DNA of 64,000 bases from DASXHY01 sp036272195 (lineage in GTDB: Bacteria; Verrucomicrobiota; Verrucomicrobiia; Limisphaerales; DASXHY01). The translations under genes were made by a program, and so were the position numbers. Positions within the stretch are counted from its first letter, which is position 1. Each line of letters opens with the position of its first letter. Positions 1-6,522 of the stretch are shown here, one piece after another. The stretch is taken from the NCBI GenBank assembly GCA_036272195.1, contig DATAZE010000010.1, forward strand, positions 48,249 through 112,248, in the 5' to 3' direction. The notes under the pieces were generated by a model. The model was given only the letters and a program-made list of their open reading frames with translations. It made no database searches and had not been told where the DNA came from.

Positions 1-205
1 CATCCATGGGGATGACGTGATCATCGACCACGGCCGCCGCGCCGGGAACAATTGTCACAACATTTGCGCCGGCATTTGTGTCCGTTGCGAAAATGGCGCC
101 AGGAACGGTTTGCGACTGCGTTCCGGACGAAGCGGCGAGCGCGATGGACGCGCTGGATATTGCCGCGAAGATTACCGCCGACCAATGTTTGAGATTCAAT
201 TTCAT
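1..205 (-). CDS. secreted protein of unknown function, N-terminal part only
   Basis: The start codon at 205 follows a GAGAGGAA ribosome-binding site, and the reading frame stays open to the left edge, so only the first 68 residues are present. They form a clear signal peptide (MKLNLKHWSAVIFAAISSAS, then an Ala-rich cleavage region near residue 25) followed by a Ser/Thr/Gly/Val-rich segment. The protein is therefore exported, but no domain can be recognised from this stub. A structured leader with a terminator-like hairpin lies directly upstream (231-360). Function unknown. Confidence 0.7.
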   Translation of the reverse strand, partial: MKLNLKHWSAVIFAAISSASIALAASSGTQSQTVPGAIFATDTNAGANVVTIVPGAAAVVDDHVIPMD

Positions 206-230
206 CGCTTCCTCTCAGTCGGGAAAGTTT

Positions 231-360
231 GTCAAAAAAAAAATAACCTCCCAAAGGTTCAAGACATTGCAAGAGATCGAACTTCCCATAAACCTTGTAG
301 CAGCCTACGTAAGGAGGCTCATACTTTCTCTACACAGGAAAAGTCAGGGCCTCCTTGCGT
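231..360 (-). promoter_or_regulatory. structured leader: long hairpin followed by a terminator-like hairpin
   Basis: In the mRNA direction (minus strand) a 12-bp stem is formed by 349-360 and 307-318 (11 of 12 Watson-Crick, one G-U) around a 30-nt loop. It is followed by a 5-bp hairpin (245-249 with 255-259) running straight into a ten-T tract (234-243). The start codon of the next gene is at 205. The order hairpin, terminator, gene is what an attenuator looks like. It could instead be the end of a short transcript. No known riboswitch consensus was recognised. Confidence 0.45.
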
Positions 361-416
361 CGGCCACCACTATCCACCGTCCAATGCGTAATACTGTTTT
401 CAAGAAAACTTCACGG

Positions 417-445
417 CAGTCCGGGGAATAAAATTCCCCGGACTG
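417..445 (-). terminator. hairpin downstream of the GH16 gene
   Basis: A perfect 12-bp inverted repeat (417-428 with 434-445, arm CAGTCCGGGGAA, 5-nt loop) starts about 20 nt after the GH16 stop codon. The T-rich stretch after it is weak and broken, so termination may be inefficient. Confidence 0.6.
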
Positions 446-465
446 CGGAGTTTTTGGACTTTCGC

Positions 466-1335
466 TCAGTTATATTGGCGAACGTAATCGACCAGGAAGT
501 TGCCGTTGACCGCCGTGCCGCTGTTAGGATTTCCCGGGAAGTTTCCGCCGATGGCAAGGTTGATGATGAGGAAGAACCTGTTGTTGGTATTGAATTCCCA
601 GGTGCCGCCGCCACCACGCGAGAATGTGGCGGAATTATTTCCATCCATGTTGAACGTGATGGAACTGCCGTCCGCCGGCCACCACGCGCCGTAATTATGA
701 TAAGTGGTGGTCGAATGGTCCACGGTCCAGACTACGGTCGGGTCCCAACCGGGCATGTGCAGGCTCTGATGGTTTTCCCACTGGCCGTCCACTTCTTCCG
801 CGATATCAATTTCGCCGCAGGCGGGCCAGGCTCCGCCGACCGTGCCAAGGGCCCACGCAGCCGGCCAGTAGCCCTGGCCCGAATTGGGAAATTTGCAGCG
901 GTACTCGATATAACTTCCCGGGCCGAAAGTATGACGCCCGTAACTGTTGATTCGAGCGGAATACCAATGTCCGTTCCAGGCACCCGTGTCGGTTTGCGCC
1001 TCGATTTGCAACGCCTGGCTGTCGGTACCGGTGCCGTCCCAGACCATGTGCGCATTGGCCCAGGAATTCACGTAAGTTTCGAGTTCATTATTTCCCCAGC
1101 CGCCGCCGCCGAGGTCATAGCCCCAATTGCCCGACCACGGTTGCGCGGCCGTGCTTGCGCCAGTGAATTCATCACTCCAGGTAATGCCCCACGCGGAGGC
1201 GCGATCCGTCCCGACTGCCAATAAAAGAAGCACGGCAAAAACCGAAAACAAAAAATGCCCTGCTGCCCTGAGAATGCCCGAAATGCCGGCTGATTTAATG
1301 ATGGGAATGGTTTTTTTGGTAGACTTGTCTTTCAT
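466..1335 (-). CDS. exported GH16-family endo-beta-glucanase
   Basis: Glycoside hydrolase family 16 enzyme, expected to cut internal beta-1,3- or mixed beta-1,3/1,4-glucan bonds outside the cytoplasm. A signal sequence occupies roughly residues 20-48 and mature protein begins near WGITWSDEFTG. The catalytic motif ExDxxE is GEIDIAEE, with nucleophile Glu175, Asp177 and acid/base Glu180. Aromatic substrate-cleft residues (GYWPAAWALG) precede it, and the domain ends at the usual C-terminal strand FLVDYVRQYN, so 289 residues is a complete single-domain enzyme with no binding module. It stands alone, with a terminator-like hairpin downstream and a conserved hairpin 63-89 bp upstream of the start. 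Exact substrate cannot be told from sequence. Confidence 0.9.
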   Translation of the reverse strand: MKDKSTKKTIPIIKSAGISGILRAAGHFLFSVFAVLLLLAVGTDRASAWGITWSDEFTGASTAAQPWSGNWGYDLGGGGWGNNELETYVNSWANAHMVWDGTGTDSQALQIEAQTDTGAWNGHWYSARINSYGRHTFGPGSYIEYRCKFPNSGQGYWPAAWALGTVGGAWPACGEIDIAEEVDGQWENHQSLHMPGWDPTVVWTVDHSTTTYHNYGAWWPADGSSITFNMDGNNSATFSRGGGGTWEFNTNNRFFLIINLAIGGNFPGNPNSGTAVNGNFLVDYVRQYN

Positions 1336-1397
1336 AGTTATACGCCCGGTTGATTTTCCTGAGTGGGATCGTGAAGAGAATATCGGAATCCAAAAAG

Positions 1398-1424
1398 CGT
1401 GACATCCCTCTTATGGGTGCCACG
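1398..1424 (-). promoter_or_regulatory. leader hairpin with CCC-ATAAGA-GGG head upstream of GH16
   Basis: On the coding strand the arms CGTGGCA and TGTCACG enclose CCC-ATAAGA-GGG with a single bulged A. A run of T follows (CTTTTTGG), and T-tracts flank it on both strands, so it could terminate transcription. The same head occurs upstream of the amino-sugar transporter gene (27634-27654) with different lower-stem bases. Role inferred only. Confidence 0.45.
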
Positions 1425-1671
1425 TTTTTTCAGATGAATTAGTTTATCAACTGACCTAAATAAGTGACAACTTTCCACGCGCCACTCGTGAAAAATTGAA
1501 CGGGCTTGGGACCAGCTTACTTGAAGATAAGATCGGAATCGAAAATCGTGCCCCCACCTTCGCACAGGCTGCGCTCCGTTATGGGGCAATGAAGTCTTCG
1601 GCGTTCAGGGCACCAAAAACTTGAAACTGAAAACTCGCCTTTATCAGCCACTCCGCTTTCTAAAACAAACC
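1425..1671. other. intergenic stretch without recognised genes
   Basis: The GH16 gene is separated from the next gene by 336 bases in all. Apart from the leader hairpin at 1398-1424 no gene, repeat or RNA could be supported here. The short open frames have no family resemblance. Confidence 0.5.
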
Positions 1672-2070
1672 TCAGCCGTATCCGAGAGTCAGTTTGTAAC
1701 GGAGCAGGTTGCGGCAGGGTCTTTTAATTTCCTTGGGGCGCACGCGGGTTCCCTCGCAACGAATTTCGCCTTCCACAATCTTGCTGCGTTTGGCCACAGC
1801 CTCGGCAACGGCGTTGCTCAAATCGTAATCGCCCGCCAGGCATTCTCCGCTCTGGCAGACGAATGAGAACACCGATTTGGCATGCTCGACGTTGACCTTG
1901 TATCTCAGTTCGCCGGTCCTCGTGAGACCATCCGGCTCGAAATAGCTCAGATCTACTTTCAGCGACTTTAATTTCGGGAATTTTGCGGCCAGGCTCGCAG
2001 ACTCGTTAACGCGCTGGATCTCGCGCAGGCGGTATTCCGCCCGTGGATTAGTTTTCCGCGGAGGCATCAT
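1672..2070 (-). CDS. conserved hypothetical protein, about 130 residues
   Basis: A basic N-terminus (MMPPRKTNPRAEYRLREIQR) is followed by a compact alpha/beta protein with the striking central segment FSFVCQSGECLAGDYDLS and a C-terminal segment with a lone Cys. Three Cys residues (two in the CxxxxxC-like centre, one near RPCRN) could bind metal, but this is not established. There is no signal peptide or membrane segment, so it is probably cytoplasmic. It stands alone, flanked by a palindromic repeat upstream. Two adjacent ATG codons could serve as start. No function assigned. Confidence 0.6.
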   Translation of the reverse strand: MMPPRKTNPRAEYRLREIQRVNESASLAAKFPKLKSLKVDLSYFEPDGLTRTGELRYKVNVEHAKSVFSFVCQSGECLAGDYDLSNAVAEAVAKRSKIVEGEIRCEGTRVRPKEIKRPCRNLLRYKLTLGYG

Positions 2071-2229
2071 AATTAGTACAGAATTCGGCCTAACAAAGAG
2101 GAGGCGATCTGCGAAACGCCCACAAAAGGTCGGTCAAAGTTCTCGGTAGAATAAGCTTTTGCGAGCGGCGGCACAAGGTTCATTTATGCCGGCTACTAAT
2201 CATCACCACATCTGGCCACCGCCCCGTTC

Positions 2230-2291
2230 GTAGTTCCGCCTTCAGACGGTCCGGGCAGTCGCCATTCCCGACCCCTTAAACGCGGAACTAC
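2230..2291. repeat. palindromic repeat element, copy 1
   Basis: The 313-base gap 2071-2383 holds no gene but contains this element: 10-bp inverted ends (GTAGTTCCGC at 2230-2239, GCGGAACTAC at 2282-2291). The first 34 bases from 2231 match 37859-37892 at about 28 positions, so it is a dispersed family. Confidence 0.5.
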
Positions 2292-2383
2292 AAACGCTCT
2301 CCTGAATAATATTCAGCGCATTATCAAGATTCGCCCACTAATCATCCAATCCTCTTCCCTTGAGAATTTGCGGAACCCATTTT

Positions 2384-2940
2384 TCAACCCTCGCTTCCCC
2401 GAGTTTGAGGTTGTTTTGCTGCGGAAAAATAGAGCAGGTAACCCCGTTGCCGTCCCGGCGTCAGCGCAGCAAAAGTCTTTTTGAGCGCGGCGTTTTTATT
2501 TAATTTATTTTGAAATTCTTCAGGAACTTTGAATTGCGCGGTCTTTTTAAAATTCACTTTCAGACCCGCTCTTTCCGCCTCAACGGCCTCATTAAGATAA
2601 GCTTTCAAGACAGGTCCCATCGCCACTATCTTCCGAATATTCGCGAACCGAATCTGGCGCGCCGCCTGTACATTCTCCGTTTGTTGGATCAGAATTCCTT
2701 TGGGATCTTTTAACAAAGCGCCTTCGCAAAACAGGAGCGCGCAGTATTCCTTGAATCCTTGTATTATGATTAGGTTGCTTTCCTGAAAGCTGTAACACGG
2801 CTTGCCCCACTTCAATTCCTCGGCCAATTCGCAATCAAGAAGGATTCTTCTCAATTTCTCCATTTCCCCCCTCCACTTTCGGCCTTTCTAAAAAATTCGT
2901 CCACCTTGGGATTCATGCCGCTCTTTGTCATGATAGTCAT
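2384..2940 (-). pseudogene. YdeI/OmdA-like (DUF1801-type) protein with a frameshift
   Basis: The 159-residue downstream frame (MEKLRRILLDCELAEELKWG onward, containing KPCYSFQ and the basic C-terminal region with GRQRGYLLYF) is the body of a YdeI-like protein. The expected N-terminus, MNPKVDEFFRKAE, is in another frame starting at 2916, or at 2940 by an ATGA overlap with the SRPBCC gene. Adding one A in the short A-run near 2876-2880 restores a continuous protein reading FRKAEKWRGEMEKLRR. Either the gene is broken or the assembly lost one base. An initiation at 2863 could still make a shortened protein. Third gene of the ArsR operon. Confidence 0.7.
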
Positions 2941-3404
2941 TTTATTCTGCTGACGATGTCTTGCAATCGATTATGCGCAAAATTAATGCCTTGAGCGAAG
3001 GGCAGCTTCAACAGCTGGTCCCTTTGCGCCACCGATTCATATATCGTGTGGATCTTGAGTTTGCTGGTGTCGTCCGTGAGTTTTTCAAATTCCAGGACTT
3101 CCAACTGGACACCGAAAGGCGCGTTCTCCATTTCAAAAGTCCGGGTGATTTTCCGGTTCGGGCTGAACTCATGGATCACCCCATTGGCGCGAAACACCAC
3201 GTTTCCTGCGGCGTCTTTTGTTTCAAATTGCCAGCCGCCGTGCTTTTTGCTTTCGAGTTTCAACACCTTCGTTCCCATCCATTGCTCAACAATTTCAGGC
3301 TCCACATGCGCCTTAAAGAGCAATTCCAGGGGCAGGTCAAACTCCCGGGTAATCACCAATTCCTGTTTGCCGGCTTCGGCGTTAATTGTCGTTTTGCGTT
3401 CCAT
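2937..3404 (-). CDS. SRPBCC / AHSA1-type ligand-binding protein
   Basis: A START-like SRPBCC domain fills the 155 residues: FDLPLELLFKAHVEPEIVEQW at the beginning, the central GWQFETKDAAGNVVFRANGV strands, a TFEMEN turn and a C-terminal helix. AHSA1-like members bind small hydrophobic ligands in a helix-grip cavity. The gene follows an ArsR regulator by 6 bp and overlaps the next gene by ATGA. The pairing ArsR plus SRPBCC is a common two-gene arrangement in which the regulator controls the domain protein. The ligand is unknown. Confidence 0.85.
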   Translation of the reverse strand: MERKTTINAEAGKQELVITREFDLPLELLFKAHVEPEIVEQWMGTKVLKLESKKHGGWQFETKDAAGNVVFRANGVIHEFSPNRKITRTFEMENAPFGVQLEVLEFEKLTDDTSKLKIHTIYESVAQRDQLLKLPFAQGINFAHNRLQDIVSRIK

Positions 3405-3410
3405 ATGCTT

Positions 3411-3734
3411 TTACTTTTTTGGTTTGTATTTTTTCATTATGGTTTCCAGTTTGTTAAACCGCTCATCCCAAAGTTTGCGAAACGGTTCGATAAAATCGGC
3501 GACTTCTTTCATTTTTTTGGCATTAAAGTGATAATGAATTTCCCTGCCGTTCTGCTCCTGCTTGAGCAATTCGCACTCAGTCAGTATGTGCAGGTGCTTT
3601 GAAACGGTGGGTCTCGCGGTATCAAAGTTTGCGGCAATGGCGCCAGCCGTCATGGATTGCGAAGCCACCAATACCAGTATCGCCCTCCGGGTCGGGTCCG
3701 CCATTGCTTGAAAAACGTCTCGTCTTAAGTTCAT
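3411..3734 (-). CDS. ArsR-family winged-helix repressor
   Basis: This 107-residue protein has the ArsR winged helix: MADPTRRAILVLVASQSMTAGAI, then the recognition helix RPTVSKHLHILTECELL and a wing with GREIHYHFN. The metal-binding ELCVCDL motif of true ArsR proteins is absent, as in the subfamily that accompanies SRPBCC proteins. It heads a three-gene operon with the SRPBCC and YdeI-like genes. Two imperfect palindromes lie immediately upstream of its start codon (3738-3780), so autorepression is likely. Confidence 0.9.
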   Translation of the reverse strand: MNLRRDVFQAMADPTRRAILVLVASQSMTAGAIAANFDTARPTVSKHLHILTECELLKQEQNGREIHYHFNAKKMKEVADFIEPFRKLWDERFNKLETIMKKYKPKK

Positions 3735-3737
3735 TAT

Positions 3738-3780
3738 GTAGCTATTTGACTACGAATATATGCGTAGCCATTCAACTACG
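3738..3780 (-). promoter_or_regulatory. two tandem operator palindromes for the ArsR repressor
   Basis: GTAG-N8-CTAC at 3738-3753 and CGTAG-N8-CTACG at 3763-3780 have the same half-sites and spacer length and lie 26 bp apart centre to centre, two to three helical turns, on the same face or nearly so. They touch the ArsR start codon at 3734. Binding is inferred. Confidence 0.6.
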
Positions 3781-3833
3781 CAATAAATTTTGAAGTTTTT
3801 TTAAGAAAAAAAGAAGAATCCGTCAATTGGCCC

Positions 3834-6203
3834 TCACGGCGCGGAAGCTGTTTTAATTTTGAGCCTGCCTCCCTTTGTCAGGAGTTCCCAGGGAATGCTC
3901 CAACCCTTTATTTCTTCGCCGTTCCACTGAACGGTTTCAATGTGTCGATCGGCATCGGTCCCGCCCGACACATGGATGGCGAGATTTTCGCCCGAGTAAA
4001 ATTTTTTATCTAGTTTGATGGAAACAGAATCAAACATTGGCAGGGAAATCTGCATGGTCGGATTGACGCTGGTGCCGCCTTGCACGTCAAAAAGTCCCAA
4101 GCCGGCCAGTACATACCAGGCGCCCAGTTGGCCCTGGTCTTCATCCTGGCCGTAGCCATAGCCGTGAACGGCGTCAGTTCCATAAAACACATCGCAAATG
4201 CGGCGCACCCAATGTTGCGTCAGTTCCGGCTGTCCCGCGTAATTGAATAGCCAGGCAATGTGCAGGCTCGGTTGATCGCCGTGATTGTAGACATTTTCCA
4301 GCCCGGCAAACGCATCAATCTTTTTGCCGCCGCCAAAATCGTTTTTCTCCGCCTGTGAAAACATGTCTGCCAGGCGTTTCCGAAACGTGTCCGGTCCCAT
4401 TTTTGCCATCAGCCCCGGCGGATCCTGCGGAACGTAGAACGTATATTGCCACGCATTCCCTTCCTGGAATCCAATCCACGGTTTGCGCGGATCAAAATCC
4501 GGAATGAATTTTCCTTCCTGGTCTTTCGGCCGGATGAACCCCGTCTCGGAGTCATACAAATTTTCCCACCCGTGCGAGTAACGCATCATCGTGTTGAAAT
4601 CATTTGTGCGTCCCAGCGCGAGGGCGAATTGTGCGGCAGCGTAGGCAGAGAACGAATATTCCAGCGTGTGGGATGCCGAGAACAACGAACCTTCCGCGGT
4701 CGAGCCGCTAAAGGCCGGCACTTTGCGCAACAGCGGCACATAACCGCGATCCACGAACGTCTTCACATCGGCTTTGCCAACTCCGATGGGCCGGTTTTGC
4801 CAGCCGAGTTCGTTTTTCATTACCGCGTCGAACGCCTCCTGAACATCGTAATCTCGAATGCCCAATTGATACGCGCTGGCTACAACCAATCCCGTAAAAT
4901 CCGTTCCCACGCCGGACACAAATTTTCCTGCCGCAACGGAATCCGGCAGCCATCCGCAATCACGCGCCATATCCAGATGGCACCGGACGAATTCACTGAA
5001 ATAATCGGGGTACGCGAGCGCCCAAAGCTGCGTGAGGTTCCAGAACGCGCCCCAAACGGAATCACTATTGTAATGGTTATATTTCGGCGCACCCTTGGCA
5101 TCCAAAGGAATCTGGCCAATGCTATCATCGTTCTTGCGATAAGCCCCATTTACATCGCTCGCCAGTCCGCGCCCAAGCAGCGCATGATATAATCCGGTGT
5201 AAAATTTCACCCGATCCACTTCATTTCCACCGCTAACCTGAATTCGGTTCAACATTTCGCCCCAGGCGGTTTGAGACTTCTGCCGTGCCTCATCAAAACT
5301 TAGAGTGGCCGCTTCTTTTTCAAGATTCAGCCGGGCGTTGGCGATGCTGGTATAAGACATCGCCAATTTCAGTTCGACCGGTTCGTTTTCGGCTGTTTCA
5401 AAATTCAGATATAATCCCGCCCCTGCACCCTGGATCGCTCCTTGATTAGCGAACTGTTGCGGGCCTCGAAAAGTTCCGAAGCTCGCTGCTGGCTTGCTCA
5501 ATTGCGCGACAAAATACATGCGCACGGTTGCGCCGGGTTGATACGCTTTCACGTACACCGGCAGCGTGTTGACGAAACCCTCCACTTCGTGATCATTCAC
5601 CAACCGCACGAAGGCATCCAGCACCGGCCCACCTTCCCCCTGGCGATTTCCCACATCCAGCAGCACATGGGCGCTCGACGATTTGGGAAATGTGAAACGA
5701 TGAAAAGCCACCCGCGGTGTGGCGGTCAATTCCGCGCGTATGCCATAATCCTTCAGCAGAACCGAGTAGTAGCCGGGCTCTGCCACCTGGTCTTCCTTAT
5801 CGTAATGCGAACGATAACCTTTTTCCGGCTTGTCCAATTCACCGGGAACGGTTTTCAAATCTCCAGTCGTCGCCATGACCGCAATCCCGCCAATTTGAAA
5901 TTCCCGAAAACTTACGAAGCTCTCAATGGAATCATGGCGGCTGTCGTAACCCACCGCGTCCCAACCGTGCGCACTCCCCAGATGCGCGTCAGTGCAGGGC
6001 CCGGGCTTCGCCATGCCGAACGGCATCGCACCGGGCGTGAAGAAAAACCAGCGGCACTGCGTGGAGCCGATCGTCGGATCTACCGATTGCAAAGCGGATT
6101 TCTCCGCCGCCTGCGCCAGCGACAAACTACCGGCACAGACCAACCAACCGCACAGGCAAGCGGCCACCTTCGCCAATCGCCGGATCGAAATTTTGATTCT
6201 CAT
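3834..6203 (-). CDS. exported GH92 alpha-mannosidase
   Basis: Glycoside hydrolase family 92, calcium-dependent exo-acting mannosidases that trim alpha-linked mannose from mannans and N-glycans. The start at 6203 is preferred because it gives a clean signal peptide (MRIKISIRRLAKVAACLCGW, cleavage near AQAAEK). The N-terminal galactose-mutarotase-like domain carries TPGAMPFGMAKPGP. The (alpha/alpha)6 domain carries VKFYTGLYHALLGRG, SVWGAFWNLTQLW, DQPSLHIAWLFNYAGQP and the C-terminal DEDQGQLGAWYVLAGLG. About 790 residues, normal for the family. It sits just downstream of a sulfatase remnant and GH38 and on the same strand, so the three probably formed one mannoside-degrading transcript. Linkage specificity cannot be read. 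Confidence 0.9.
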   Translation of the reverse strand: MRIKISIRRLAKVAACLCGWLVCAGSLSLAQAAEKSALQSVDPTIGSTQCRWFFFTPGAMPFGMAKPGPCTDAHLGSAHGWDAVGYDSRHDSIESFVSFREFQIGGIAVMATTGDLKTVPGELDKPEKGYRSHYDKEDQVAEPGYYSVLLKDYGIRAELTATPRVAFHRFTFPKSSSAHVLLDVGNRQGEGGPVLDAFVRLVNDHEVEGFVNTLPVYVKAYQPGATVRMYFVAQLSKPAASFGTFRGPQQFANQGAIQGAGAGLYLNFETAENEPVELKLAMSYTSIANARLNLEKEAATLSFDEARQKSQTAWGEMLNRIQVSGGNEVDRVKFYTGLYHALLGRGLASDVNGAYRKNDDSIGQIPLDAKGAPKYNHYNSDSVWGAFWNLTQLWALAYPDYFSEFVRCHLDMARDCGWLPDSVAAGKFVSGVGTDFTGLVVASAYQLGIRDYDVQEAFDAVMKNELGWQNRPIGVGKADVKTFVDRGYVPLLRKVPAFSGSTAEGSLFSASHTLEYSFSAYAAAQFALALGRTNDFNTMMRYSHGWENLYDSETGFIRPKDQEGKFIPDFDPRKPWIGFQEGNAWQYTFYVPQDPPGLMAKMGPDTFRKRLADMFSQAEKNDFGGGKKIDAFAGLENVYNHGDQPSLHIAWLFNYAGQPELTQHWVRRICDVFYGTDAVHGYGYGQDEDQGQLGAWYVLAGLGLFDVQGGTSVNPTMQISLPMFDSVSIKLDKKFYSGENLAIHVSGGTDADRHIETVQWNGEEIKGWSIPWELLTKGGRLKIKTASAP

Positions 6204-6213
6204 CTTGATGTGC

Positions 6214-6489
6214 TCAGTAAGCCGCGGTTCCTTCCGCAAAAGGATCACCGAATTTTTCCTTCTGCGCGTTCAATTCTTTTTCAAGTTGTTTGCGCAATTC
6301 AGCATGGGCCGGGTCGTTCGCCAGGTTGTGCTGCTCGTAAGGATCCGCGTTCAAATCAAATAATTCCGTCCATGCCCTGCGGTCTGGATATTGAATCAAC
6401 TTCGCCGTCGGGGTGCGCAGCGCCAGCATCGGCGGCGTCGCCGGAAGATTGCGTTCATACAAATACATATACAAGATGCCTGACGCCAA
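6214..6489 (-). pseudogene. C-terminal remnant of a sulfatase
   Basis: The 91-residue frame contains the characteristic sulfatase tail, with TPTAKLIQYPD, WTELFDLNADPYEQHNLAND and a final charged helix ending KFGDPF. The catalytic N-terminal four fifths, including the CxPxR formylglycine site, is missing. It has only a TTG start and begins 33 bp after the GH38 stop, so the upstream part was deleted. It would have been a formylglycine-dependent sulfatase acting on sulfated glycans. Now almost certainly non-functional. Confidence 0.75.
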
Positions 6490-6522
6490 TGTCTGTATTC
6501 ACACTTCGCATTGCGGCACCTC

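Noticed and set aside
231..360. Leader as a c-di-GMP or other known riboswitch
   Set aside because: The conserved core sequences of known classes were not found; only the hairpin-terminator layout is kept as a finding.
355..1224. Long plus-strand open frame of 289 codons opposite GH16
   Set aside because: It is the antisense shadow of the GH16 gene; no family resemblance and no start signal.
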